Below, piece after piece: positions 15,429 to 25,590 of a DNA stretch of 64,000 nucleotides. The notes below the pieces were generated by a model. That model saw only the letters and a program-made list of their open reading frames with translations, had not been told where the DNA came from and did no database searches. The stretch's first letter is position 1. Each line of letters starts with the position of its first letter. Made by a program: the position numbers and the translations under genes. Source of the DNA: Streptomyces sp. C10-9-1 (GTDB lineage Bacteria; Actinomycetota; Actinomycetes; Streptomycetales; Streptomycetaceae); NCBI RefSeq assembly GCF_024497955.1, contig NZ_JANHKP010000014.1, positions 124,001-188,000 on the forward strand. Direction: 5' to 3'.

Positions 15429-16199
15429 ATGCGTAGATTCCTTCCCGTAGGTGCCGTCATGACGGCGACCGCCCTCACGGCGCTCGCGGCTCCGGCCGCG
15501 CACGCGGCTCTGCCCGCGGCCAAGGGCGACAACGGCACCGTGAAGATCCACGAAGCCGGTACCGGCCAGGAGCTGGTGAAGAACGAGCCCAAGGTCTGCG
15601 ACTTCTACCTCGCGGCCTTCACGTTCGACGAGGGCCAGAAGGCGAACTGGGAGATCCAGGCCTGGGCCGGCAACGACCTCGAGAAGGGCACGGTCGTCGA
15701 GTCCGGCTCCCTGACCCTCGACGAGGAGGGCCACGGGCGCACCGAGGACATGCGGCTGGCCGACGGGCAGTACAAGCTCTTCTGGACCTTCGAGGGCGAG
15801 AAGGGCAAGGCCAAGCACAAGGTCTTCAAGTCCGCGTGCGAGCCCGGGGAGACCGGGCCCACTCCGGGCGAGACCAAGCCGACCCCCGGCGAGACCGGGC
15901 CCACTCCGGGCGAGACCAAGCCGACCCCTGGCGAGACCGAGCCCACTCCGGGCGAGACCAAGCCGACCCCTGGCGAGACCGAGCCCACTCCGGGCGAGAC
16001 CAAGCCGGCCCCCGGCGGAACCGGGCCCGCACCGGAGTCCTCGGAGTCCGCCGCTCCCGTCCCGGGTGACGACACCTCGGGCAACCTGGCGGAGACCGGC
16101 AGCGGCACCCCCGTGGGCGCCCTGGCCGCGGGCGCCGCACTGCTGGTCGGCGCCGGCGGATACCTGCTGGCCCGTCGCCGCACCGCGACCCGGAGCTGA
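15429..16199 (+). CDS. LAETG-anchored (sortase-substrate) cell-wall protein
   Basis: 256 residues. A Sec signal peptide (MRRFLPVGAVMTATALTALAAPAAHA) precedes a ~115-residue extracellular domain with two cysteines. Nine 7-residue repeats GET(G/K/E)PTP follow, forming a Pro-rich wall-spanning stalk. Then come LAETG, a hydrophobic helix and an RRRTATRS tail. LAxTG is the signal used by class E sortases of Streptomyces. The ligand is unknown. The upstream gap shows no convincing promoter beyond a TTGACC at 15293. Confidence 0.88.
   Translation: MRRFLPVGAVMTATALTALAAPAAHAALPAAKGDNGTVKIHEAGTGQELVKNEPKVCDFYLAAFTFDEGQKANWEIQAWAGNDLEKGTVVESGSLTLDEEGHGRTEDMRLADGQYKLFWTFEGEKGKAKHKVFKSACEPGETGPTPGETKPTPGETGPTPGETKPTPGETEPTPGETKPTPGETEPTPGETKPAPGGTGPAPESSESAAPVPGDDTSGNLAETGSGTPVGALAAGAALLVGAGGYLLARRRTATRS
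15846..16034 (+). repeat. nine 21-bp coding repeats (GETxPTP)
   Basis: Nine consecutive 21-nt units encode GETGPTP/GETKPTP/GETEPTP and, last, GGTGPAP. Residue 4 alternates mostly between Lys and Gly/Glu. This is the stalk of the LAETG protein, and copy number may vary between strains. Confidence 0.9.
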
Positions 16200-16301
16200 T
16201 CCGGGGCCGGACGGCCGGGCCCGCACGGCCCGCGGCCCGACGCGCCCCCGCGGAGCGGTCCGCGGGGGCCGCGCCCCCGGCCCGCGCGCCGCGCGACCGA
16301 A

Positions 16302-16347
16302 CGCACCGCCGCCCCCGGCCCTGGTCAGGGCCGGGGGCGGCGGTGCG
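16302..16347. terminator. bidirectional terminator between LAETG gene and ppc
   Basis: A perfect 21-bp stem (16302-16322 with 16327-16347) with loop GGTC lies between two convergent genes. Confidence 0.85.
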
Positions 16348-16361
16348 CCGGGCGGGGGCGC

Positions 16362-19091
<2,730 letters not shown>

Positions 19092-19405
19092 AGGTGCGGC
19101 TCCTTGCAGTGTTTGAGCACGTCTGGAGGTGTTCTGGAGGCTTGCGGACCGCGCTGTCCGACGTCCCCAAGGATAGGTGTCCATTTTCCCGACGTTGTCC
19201 ACAGGTCTCTTGCCGTGATGCTGAGCACTGCCATACTTACGTCGCCGTAGGTTACGGTTCCGTAGCCTCGGGGCCGTCCCGGCGGATCAGAGCCATGGCC
19301 GCGATCCACCGGACGGCCCAGAGCCCCCGGCCCCGGGACCCCGACCGGTCCGCGGCCCGGAGGCCCTGCCTCACGTCCCCCTTCCCCCACCCCCAGGGAA
19401 TCCTC
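19092..19405. other. divergent control region ppc / desaturase
   Basis: 314 nt with no gene. It contains the desaturase promoter and a cluster of overlapping TACGG/CCGTA half-sites (19238-19265), then a ~150-nt leader. The ppc promoter was not identified. Confidence 0.6.
19210..19265 (+). promoter_or_regulatory. desaturase promoter with overlapping TetR-type operator
   Basis: Candidate -35 TTGCCG (19210-19215) and -10 CATACT (19232-19237) are 16 nt apart. Immediately downstream, over the expected start site, half-sites CCGTA (19245-19249), TACGG (19253-19257) and CCGTA (19260-19264) form two overlapping inverted repeats. This is an ideal position for repression by the TetR encoded downstream. 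Confidence 0.5.
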
Positions 19406-20455
19406 ATGACCACTGGCCCCGACCTGCTGGACGACGCCGCGACGGCGCGATCCGCCGGCACGGCGTCCGCCGACGGCGCCCCTCCCCGGGACTCCGCCGG
19501 AACAGCCTCCTCCACGACCTCCGCCACGCTCGGCGGGGACAGCAAGCGGTCGATCGAGCAGATCGCGCTGCTGCTGTTCATCACGGTGCCGTTCCTCGCC
19601 CTGCTCGCGGCGGTGCCGCTGGCCTGGGGCTGGGGTGTGAGCTGGCTCGACCTCGGCCTGCTGGTGGCGATGTACTACATCGGCTGCCACGGCATCACCA
19701 TCGGCTTCCACCGGTACTTCACGCACGGCTCCTTCAAGGCCAAGCGCCCGCTGCGGATCGCGCTGGCGGTCATGGGGTCGCTGGCCGTCGAGGGGCCGCT
19801 GGTGCGCTGGGTCGCCGACCACCGCAAGCACCACAGGTTCTCGGACGCCGAGGGCGACCCGCACTCCCCCTGGCGCTTCGGCGAGACCCTGCCCGCCCTG
19901 ATGAAGGGCCTGTGGTGGGCGCACATCGGCTGGATGTTCGACGAGGAGCAGACCCCGCAGCACAAGTACGCGCCCGACCTGGTCAAGGACCCGGTGCTCC
20001 GCCGGATCTCCCGGCAGTTCGTGCTGTGGACGGTGGTCTCGCTGGCGATCCCGCCGCTGGTCGGCGGCCTGGTCACGATGTCCTGGTGGGGCGCGTTCAC
20101 CGCGTTCTTCTGGGGCTCGCTGGTGCGGGTCGCCCTGCTGCACCACGTGACCTGGTCGATCAACTCGATCTGCCACGCGGTCGGCAAGCGCCCGTTCAAG
20201 TCCCGGGACCGCTCGGGGAACGTGTGGTGGCTGGCGGTGCTGTCGTGCGGCGAGTCCTGGCACAACCTGCACCACGCGGACCCCACCAGCGCCCGGCACG
20301 GCGTACTGCGCGGCCAGGTCGACTCCAGCGCCCGGCTGATCCGCTGGTTCGAGCGGGCGGGCTGGGCGTACGACGTGCGCTGGCCCCAGCAGTCCCGTCT
20401 GGACGCCCGCCGGACGTCCTCCCCCGGCGGGAGCGGCGCGGCCGACGCGGCATGA
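19406..20455 (+). CDS. acyl-CoA/fatty acid desaturase (delta-9 type, membrane di-iron)
   Basis: 349 residues. The three His boxes of membrane desaturases are HRYFTH, HRKHH and HNLHH. There are four hydrophobic segments (e.g. IALLLFITVPFLALLAAVPLAW), and the N-terminal ~50 residues are Ala/Ser/Thr-rich and disordered. It introduces a double bond into membrane acyl chains using O2 and an electron donor. The next gene, a TetR, overlaps by ATGA, suggesting autoregulated co-expression through the operator at 19245-19264. Confidence 0.92.
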   Translation: MTTGPDLLDDAATARSAGTASADGAPPRDSAGTASSTTSATLGGDSKRSIEQIALLLFITVPFLALLAAVPLAWGWGVSWLDLGLLVAMYYIGCHGITIGFHRYFTHGSFKAKRPLRIALAVMGSLAVEGPLVRWVADHRKHHRFSDAEGDPHSPWRFGETLPALMKGLWWAHIGWMFDEEQTPQHKYAPDLVKDPVLRRISRQFVLWTVVSLAIPPLVGGLVTMSWWGAFTAFFWGSLVRVALLHHVTWSINSICHAVGKRPFKSRDRSGNVWWLAVLSCGESWHNLHHADPTSARHGVLRGQVDSSARLIRWFERAGWAYDVRWPQQSRLDARRTSSPGGSGAADAA

Positions 20456-21138
20456 TGGACGACGTGGCGATTGACGGCGGTAGCAGCAGCACGGAGAAGA
20501 CCAGGCCTTCGGCCAGGCGGGCCCGCCGGGTGCGGATGACGGGTGCCGAGCGCCGGGAGCAGTTGCTGGACATCGGCCGGACCCTGTTCGCGGAGAGGGG
20601 CTTCGAGGGCACCTCGGTGGAGGAGATCGCGGCCAAGGCCGGGGTCTCCAAGCCGGTGGTCTACGAGCACTTCGGCGGCAAGGAGGGCCTGTACGCGGTC
20701 GTGGTGGACCGCGAGATGCGCCAGTTGCTGGACATGGTCACCGGTGCGCTGACGGCGGGGCATCCGCGGGAGCTGCTGGAGCAGGCGGCGTTCGCGCTGC
20801 TCGACTACATCGAGACGTTCACGGACGGGTTCCGCATCCTGGTGCGGGACTCCCCCGTGGCCCAGTCGACGGGCACCTTCGCCTCTCTGATCAGTGACAT
20901 CGCCACGCAGGTCGAGGACATCCTCGGCATGGAGTTCAAGAACCGCGGCTTCGACCCGAAGCTGGCGCCGCTGTACGCCCAGGCGCTGGTGGGCATGGTG
21001 GCGCTCACGGGACAGTGGTGGCTGGACGCCCGCCGGCCGAAGAAGGCCGAGGTCGCGGCGCATCTGGTGAACCTGGCGTGGCACGGGCTCGACGGTCTGG
21101 AGCCGAAGCCCCGGCTGATAGGCCACCGGAAGAGCTGA
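20452..21138 (+). CDS. TetR-family regulator coupled to the desaturase gene
   Basis: 228 residues. The N-terminal helix-turn-helix is RREQLLDIGRTLFAERGFEGTSVEEIAAKAGVSKPVVYEHFGGKEGLY, with an all-helical ligand domain after it (LISDIATQVEDILGMEFKNRGFDPKLAPLYAQALVGMVALTGQWW). The start overlaps the desaturase stop; the adjacent ATG at 20455 is an alternative. Likely senses an acyl-CoA and represses the desaturase, as TetR proteins beside desaturases commonly do; inference only. Confidence 0.9.
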   Translation: MMDDVAIDGGSSSTEKTRPSARRARRVRMTGAERREQLLDIGRTLFAERGFEGTSVEEIAAKAGVSKPVVYEHFGGKEGLYAVVVDREMRQLLDMVTGALTAGHPRELLEQAAFALLDYIETFTDGFRILVRDSPVAQSTGTFASLISDIATQVEDILGMEFKNRGFDPKLAPLYAQALVGMVALTGQWWLDARRPKKAEVAAHLVNLAWHGLDGLEPKPRLIGHRKS

Positions 21139-21148
21139 GCCGGACGGT

Positions 21149-21188
21149 GCACGGCGCCCCGCCGCGGATCCGCGGCGGGGCGCCGTGC
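21149..21188. terminator. terminator after the desaturase-TetR operon
   Basis: A perfect 18-bp stem (21149-21166 with 21171-21188) with loop GATC lies between convergent genes. Confidence 0.8.
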
Positions 21189-21225
21189 GTGCCGCGGCGG
21201 CCGGCCCCGGCGGGGGCTCGCGGCC

Positions 21226-21588
21226 TCAGGCGTCGGGCTCCAGGAACTCCAGGCGGTTGCCCACGGGGTCCTCGGAGTAGAAGCGCCGGTGACCCGGCAG
21301 GTGGTCGTCCCACACGACCTTCGCCCCGCGGGCCTCCAGCCGCCGGGCGAAGGCCCCGATCCCGGTGACGCGCAGTCCGGGGTGGGCCTTGCGGGCGGGC
21401 CGGAAGTCCTCCTCGACGCCGAGGTGGAGCCGGACGGCACCGAGGGCGAACCAGCACCCCCCGCGGGCGGCGAGCGCGGGCGGCTTGGGTACCTCCGCCA
21501 TGCCGAGGACCCCGGTGTAGAAGGCGCGCAGGGCGCCCTCCGAGCCGGGGGGCGCGGCGAGCTGGACGTGGTCGACGGCGGCGAGCAT
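21226..21588 (-). CDS. VOC-superfamily (glyoxalase/bleomycin-resistance-like) protein
   Basis: 120 residues. A single VOC beta-alpha-beta-beta-beta module pair: VDHVQLAAPPG, LRAFYTGVLGMAEV, VRLHLGVEEDF, HPGLRV, then FYSEDPVGNRLEFLEP with the usual metal-site Glu. Its ATG overlaps the tam stop by one base (TGATG), so it is cotranslated with tam and should share the TamR control. Substrate unknown. Confidence 0.85.
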   Translation of the reverse strand: MLAAVDHVQLAAPPGSEGALRAFYTGVLGMAEVPKPPALAARGGCWFALGAVRLHLGVEEDFRPARKAHPGLRVTGIGAFARRLEARGAKVVWDDHLPGHRRFYSEDPVGNRLEFLEPDA

Positions 21589-22409
21589 CAGGAGACCTTC
21601 CGGGCGACCGCGAAGATGCGCCGGAACGGGAAGACCGTGCCGTGCGGGCCCGGGGGGTAGGCGGCGCGCAGCAGGTCCCGGTACTCGCCGAGGAACCGCT
21701 CCGCGGCGGCGGGGTCGTCGGCGAGCTCGGTGAGCACCGGGCGCAGGGCCGTGCCCTTGACCCAGTCCAGGACCGGGTCCTCGCCGCCGAGCAGCTGGTA
21801 GTAGGTCGTCTCCCAGGCGTCGGCGTCGCAGCCGAGGTCGGCGAGGCGCACCAGGTAGTCCCCGGGCTCCAGGATGTGGACGTAGCGGCGGCCGTGGGTG
21901 CCGAGGCGGTCGCGCCAGCGGGGCGCGTCGCAGAGCTCGCCGAGGAGGGCGTGGCTGGGCGAGGTGAAGTTGCCGGGGACCTGGAAGGCGAGGGTTCCGC
22001 CGGGGGTGAGGCCCTCGATCCAGGCGGCGAAGGACTCGGGGTGGCCCGGTACCCACTGGAGGGCCGCGTTGGAGACGATCAGGTCGTAGGGCTCCTCCGG
22101 GGTCCAGTGCGCGGCGTCCGCCTGCCGGAAGTCGATCATCCCCCCGCCCGCGGTGGCGCCCTCGTGGTCCTTGCGGGCCTGGGCGAGCATCTCCCGCGAG
22201 ACGTCGAATCCGGTGATGTGCGCGTCCGGCCAGCGGTCGGCCAGCAGGGCGGTCACATTGCCGGGGCCGCACCCGATGTCGGCGATCCGCGGGGGCCGCC
22301 CGCCCGAGGGCAGATGGGGTATCCGCCCCAGCATGTCGAGGAAGGGACGGCTGCGGTGTCCGGCGTGTCGCAGGTACTGCTCCGGATCCCAGGTGGGTAC
22401 GGAATGCAT
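21588..22409 (-). CDS. tam: trans-aconitate 2-methyltransferase
   Basis: 273 residues. A class I SAM methyltransferase with IADIGCGPGNVTALLADRWP (SAM loop), GFDVSREML, DLIVSNAALQWV and PGGTLAFQVPGN, all typical of Tam. It methylates trans-aconitate, a by-product that inhibits aconitase. ATG 22409 is preceded by AGGGGG. It is divergent from a MarR gene across a palindrome of the TamR type, which supports the assignment strongly. Confidence 0.92.
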   Translation of the reverse strand: MHSVPTWDPEQYLRHAGHRSRPFLDMLGRIPHLPSGGRPPRIADIGCGPGNVTALLADRWPDAHITGFDVSREMLAQARKDHEGATAGGGMIDFRQADAAHWTPEEPYDLIVSNAALQWVPGHPESFAAWIEGLTPGGTLAFQVPGNFTSPSHALLGELCDAPRWRDRLGTHGRRYVHILEPGDYLVRLADLGCDADAWETTYYQLLGGEDPVLDWVKGTALRPVLTELADDPAAAERFLGEYRDLLRAAYPPGPHGTVFPFRRIFAVARKVS

Positions 22410-22492
22410 GAATCGTTCCCCCTTGCAGGAAAGAAAGGTGCCGAGCGGACGGCGTTCCGGCCCGACCCTGCCCCATACTCACGGGAAATATA

Positions 22493-22506
22493 TCTTGACG
22501 TCAAGA
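22493..22506. promoter_or_regulatory. TamR operator (TCTTGAC-GTCAAGA)
   Basis: A perfect 14-bp palindrome lies in the tam/tamR divergent region, within ATATCTTGACGTCAAGAG. It closely resembles the published Streptomyces TamR site (CTTGACGTCAAG core). It overlaps the region where the tam promoter should lie. Confidence 0.85.
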
Positions 22507-22528
22507 GACTTCATGTCGACAGACCCTC

Positions 22529-22534
22529 TACACT
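22529..22534 (+). promoter_or_regulatory. candidate -10 box (TACACT) of tamR, leaderless arrangement
   Basis: A TANNNT box ends 7 nt before the tamR ATG, and no SD is present, so transcription would start at or next to the start codon. Confidence 0.45.
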
Positions 22535-22541
22535 GATCGCC

Positions 22542-23036
22542 ATGGAGGACGAGGTCGATCGACTGGTCGCAGCTTGGCGCCGCGAGCGCCCCGACCTCGA
22601 CGTGGAACCGCTCGAGGTACTCAGCCGCGTCTCACGCCTGGCGCGCCACCTCGACCGCGCCCGGCGGATCGCCTTCGCCGAGCACCAGCTGGAGCCGTGG
22701 GAGTTCGACGTGCTGACCTCGCTGAGGCGCGCCGGGGCCCCCTACCAGCTCTCCCCCGGGCAGCTGCTCACGCAGACCCTGGTCACCTCCGGCACGATGA
22801 CCAACCGCATCGACCGGCTGGCCAAGAAGAACCTGGTCGAGCGGCTGCCCGACCCGAGCGACCGGCGCGGTGTCCTGGTGCGGCTGACGCCCGAGGGCCG
22901 GGACCGTGCCGACCAGGCGCTGGCGGGGCTGCTCGCCCAGGAGCGGGCGATCCTCTCCCGGCTCTCCCGCGCCGAGCGCGCCGAGCTGGCCGGGCTGCTA
23001 CGCCAGCTGACCGCCCCGTTCGACAACCTCCCCTGA
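22542..23036 (+). CDS. tamR: MarR-family regulator TamR
   Basis: 164 residues. A winged-helix MarR protein with FDVLTSLRRAGAPYQLSPGQLL, TSGTMTNRIDRLAKKNLVER (recognition helix) and DPSDRRGVLVRLTPEGR (wing). In Streptomyces TamR responds to trans-aconitate and citrate-type ligands and controls tam and aconitase. Here it is divergent from tam with a matching operator. The last 39 nt overlap antisense with the end of the response-regulator gene. The start appears leaderless. Confidence 0.92.
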   Translation: MEDEVDRLVAAWRRERPDLDVEPLEVLSRVSRLARHLDRARRIAFAEHQLEPWEFDVLTSLRRAGAPYQLSPGQLLTQTLVTSGTMTNRIDRLAKKNLVERLPDPSDRRGVLVRLTPEGRDRADQALAGLLAQERAILSRLSRAERAELAGLLRQLTAPFDNLP

Positions 23037-23756
23037 GAGGTCGGCCGGCCCCACACCCGCCCGCCTCGCCAGGGCGACCGCGGCCAGCGTGGAGTGCACG
23101 CCGAGCTTGCCCAGCACGTTCTGCATATGCGTGCGGACGGTGTGCGGGGACAGGAAGAGGCGCTCGGCGACGGCTTTGCGCCCCAGGCCCGCGACCATGC
23201 ACCGCAGCACCTCCCGCTCGCGCGGAGTCAGCGACTCGACCAGCCGCTCGCTCTCGGTGCGGTGCCGGCGCGCCGCGGTGAGCTCGCGCAGCACCCCGGT
23301 CAGCAGGGTCGGCGACAGATGGGTCTCCTCGCGCAGCACCCCGCGGATCACCGCCAGCAGCCGCTGGAGCGAGCAGTCCTTGGCGATCCACCCGGAGGCA
23401 CCGGCCTGGAGGGCGAGCGCGGCGCGCGCGGGGTCGTCCTTCTCGGCGAGGACCACGGAACGCACCGGGATTCGGTGCGAGCGCACTCCCGCCACGAGCG
23501 AGATGCCGTCCACGGCCCCCTCGTCCGAGCGGCCGACCGCCCGCGGTGCGGGCACGGCCGGTATGCCCAGGTCGGCGTCGACCAGCATGACGTCGAAGCG
23601 CCGTCCCTCCGCCGCCGCGCGCTCCAGGCAGCGCAGCGCGGCAGGGCCGCTGCCGGCCGCGGCGACCTCGACGTCGGGCTCGGCGGCGAGAGCCGCGGCG
23701 AGCGACTCGGCGAAGATTCGGTGGTCGTCCACGACCAGAACCCGGATACGAACCAC
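22998..23756 (-). CDS. LuxR/NarL-family response regulator
   Basis: 252 residues. Receiver domain with VLVVDDHRIFAESLAAAL and phosphoacceptor D60 in VMLVDADLG. It has a longer than usual loop (AVPAPRAVGRSDEGAVDG) and ends with AGASGWIAKD. A C-terminal LuxR HTH follows: LTPREREVLRCMVAGLGRKAVAERLFLSPHTVRTHMQNVLGKLGVHS. GTG 23756 follows GGGGG by 6 nt. No kinase adjoins. The stop codon lies inside the 3' end of tamR on the other strand. Confidence 0.87.
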   Translation of the reverse strand: MVRIRVLVVDDHRIFAESLAAALAAEPDVEVAAAGSGPAALRCLERAAAEGRRFDVMLVDADLGIPAVPAPRAVGRSDEGAVDGISLVAGVRSHRIPVRSVVLAEKDDPARAALALQAGASGWIAKDCSLQRLLAVIRGVLREETHLSPTLLTGVLRELTAARRHRTESERLVESLTPREREVLRCMVAGLGRKAVAERLFLSPHTVRTHMQNVLGKLGVHSTLAAVALARRAGVGPADLSGEVVERGGQLA

Positions 23757-24122
23757 AAGCACCCCCAGTGCCGGGGAGGACGGAGCTGCGCGGGCACGGC
23801 GCCCGGGAAGGGAGTGGCGCAGGACCCGGCCGCCGCCGTGCCCTGAGTGATACCCCGCCCGGGGCGCCGTATCCGACGGTCTCGCCCCCTGAACAACACC
23901 GGCCCCCACCGGCGTGTGCATCAGAGTACGGACGGTGGGCTGCGGCGGAAGCCCTTTTGCAGAACTGATCGCGCCCGGTGTTCCGGGTGTGGCGGGTGTT
24001 CGGAATGCGACGCAAGTCGACGCCTTCCGCCCCCGGCGGCCGTCGGCGGCGGCCCCGGCCCGGTGCCCGGCCCGCACTCGGGCCGGGGCCCGGCGGGGGC
24101 TCGGGCCGGGGCCCTCACGGGC
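23757..24122. other. intergenic region downstream of galE
   Basis: 366 nt with no supported gene. The galK expected after galE in Streptomyces galTEK is not present, and I found no galK-like remnant. A 15-bp direct repeat CTCGGGCCGGGGCCC occurs at 24077-24091 and 24100-24114. Confidence 0.6.
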
Positions 24123-25088
24123 TCAGGCCCCGGACCTCGCCCGGGCGAAGTCCCAGGCGTCGGAGACGATCCCGGCGAGGTCCGTCCGGGAGGGCCGCCA
24201 GCCCAGGCGCTTGCGGGCGGCCTCCGCGGAGGCGACCAGCACCGCGGGATCGCCCGGGCGGCGCTCCGCCGCCAGCTCGGGGACCTGGTGTCCGGTGACC
24301 TCGCGGACGGTCTCGATCACCTCGCGCACCGAGAAGCCGCTGCCGTTGCCGAGGTTGCAGACCAGGTGCTCGCCCGGCGCGGCCGCCTCCAGGGCGAGGA
24401 GGTGCGCCTCGGCGAGGTCGGCGACGTGGATGTAGTCGCGCACGCAGGTGCCGTCGGGCGTGGGGTAGTCCTCGCCGTAGACGGAGATGTGCGCGCGGCG
24501 GCCGAGGGCCACCTGGAGGACCAGCGGGATGAGATGGGACTCGGGGTCGTGCCGCTCCCCGCACTCCCCGTAGGCGCCGGCCACGTTGAAGTAGCGCAGC
24601 GAGACGGCGGCCAGTCCGTGGGCGGCGGCCTCCCCGGAGATCATGTGGTCGACCGCCAGCTTGGAGGCTCCGTAGGGGCTGGTGGGGGCGGTCGGGGCGG
24701 ACTCCGTGATGGGGGTGGTCTCGGGTTCCCCGTAGGTGGCGGCGGTGGAGGAGAACACCAGGGTGCGCACCTCAGCGGCGCGCATGGCGTCCAGCAGGGC
24801 CATGCTGCCGCCGACGTTGTTGGACCAGTAGCGCTCCGGGTGCGCCACCGACTCGCCGACCTGCGAGAACGCGGCGAAGTGCAGGACACCGTCGTAGGAG
24901 GGGTCCAGCCACCGGGCGGCGTCCTGGACGCGGCCCTCGGTGAACTCCGCCCCGTCCGGCACGGCCTCCCGGAACCCGGTGGAGAGGTCGTCCAGCACGG
25001 TCACGCGGTGTCCGGCCTCCAGCAGATGCCGGGCGACCACGCTGCCCACATAGCCCGCACCGCCCGTGACCAGGTACTTCTTGCTCAC
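24123..25088 (-). CDS. galE: UDP-glucose 4-epimerase
   Basis: 321 residues. An extended SDR with VTGGAGYVGSVVARHLL (NAD loop), VFSSTAATYGEP (catalytic Ser region), SPYGASKLAVDH (YxxxK), RYFNVAGAYGECGE and VRDYIHVADLA, all GalE hallmarks. It interconverts UDP-Glc and UDP-Gal. The GTG start at 25088 directly follows a TAA that ends a galT remnant (TAAGTG), and no galK follows. GalE is thus separated from a complete Leloir pathway here and may supply UDP-Gal/UDP-GalNAc for envelope glycans. Confidence 0.94.
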   Translation of the reverse strand: MSKKYLVTGGAGYVGSVVARHLLEAGHRVTVLDDLSTGFREAVPDGAEFTEGRVQDAARWLDPSYDGVLHFAAFSQVGESVAHPERYWSNNVGGSMALLDAMRAAEVRTLVFSSTAATYGEPETTPITESAPTAPTSPYGASKLAVDHMISGEAAAHGLAAVSLRYFNVAGAYGECGERHDPESHLIPLVLQVALGRRAHISVYGEDYPTPDGTCVRDYIHVADLAEAHLLALEAAAPGEHLVCNLGNGSGFSVREVIETVREVTGHQVPELAAERRPGDPAVLVASAEAARKRLGWRPSRTDLAGIVSDAWDFARARSGA

Positions 25089-25220
25089 TTAGCTCGCTAC
25101 CTCTCGCAGTCGCACGGCCGCCGGCTCCGGCGGCACGTCGTTGGTGAACACGTTCATGCCGGACTCGGAACCCGCGAGGAACTTCAGCTTGCCGTTAGTG
25201 CGTCGGCCGGTGAAGAGCTC
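25089..25220 (-). pseudogene. galT: galT remnant (3' end only)
   Basis: The 43 codons before the TAA at 25089-25091 encode ELFTGRRTNGKLKFL, then AGSESGMNVFTNDVPPE and AAVRLREVAS. This is recognisably the C terminus of galactose-1-phosphate uridylyltransferase (usual form (V)E(L/V)F..RR..GKLK(F/Y)LAGSESGM). Upstream of the ELF codons the similarity stops abruptly and the same frame runs into unrelated sequence. About 300 residues of GalT, including the catalytic HPH region, are missing. The TAA abuts the galE GTG exactly as in an intact galTE operon, so this is a deletion scar. Confidence 0.8.
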
Positions 25221-25590
25221 ACGTCGCGCAAGGGCTCCCGAGGCGGGGCACCCGGCCCGAGGGGCACGGGCCGGACCGGTGCCGCGCGGCGGGGATACAC
25301 GGGGCGGCCGGGGCTGCGGGGAGCTGGCGGAGGCGCACGGGGCGCACAGGAACCCGGTGGCGCGTACCGCGGAGCCCGCGCGCCCCCTGACCGGCCGGTG
25401 CGCTGGGCCACGCGGGCGTACGCGGGCGCCTCCGCTCCGCCCCGTCGTCCCCGTCGGGATCGGCGCGCATGGTCCGCGCGGTGCCGCGCGGTGCCGCGGC
25501 CGTCCCCGTGCCGATCGGCTCGGACGGGCTGGGACGGCTCCGGCAGCACCGCACGGGCCGGGCGCGGCGGGGCTGCCGGAGCGCGCCCCG
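25221..25590. other. gene-free region upstream of the galT remnant
   Basis: 370 nt. Low-complexity G/C sequence without a gene I can support. It contains the duplicated phrase GGTGCCGCGCGGTGCCGCGG near 25480. It lies between the galT scar and the second response regulator, and is the likely site of the deletion that removed galT. Confidence 0.55.

Noticed and set aside
15846..16034. CRISPR-like regularly spaced repeats
   Set aside because: Contiguous 21-nt coding repeats without spacers, in frame within a secreted protein.
23757..24122. galK remnant after galE
   Set aside because: No GHMP-kinase or galactokinase motif could be found in any frame of this stretch.
25221..25590. Small minus-strand frames (about 110-120 codons) upstream of galE
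   Set aside because: Arg/Pro/Ala-rich translations, no SD, no family resemblance; treated as non-coding.
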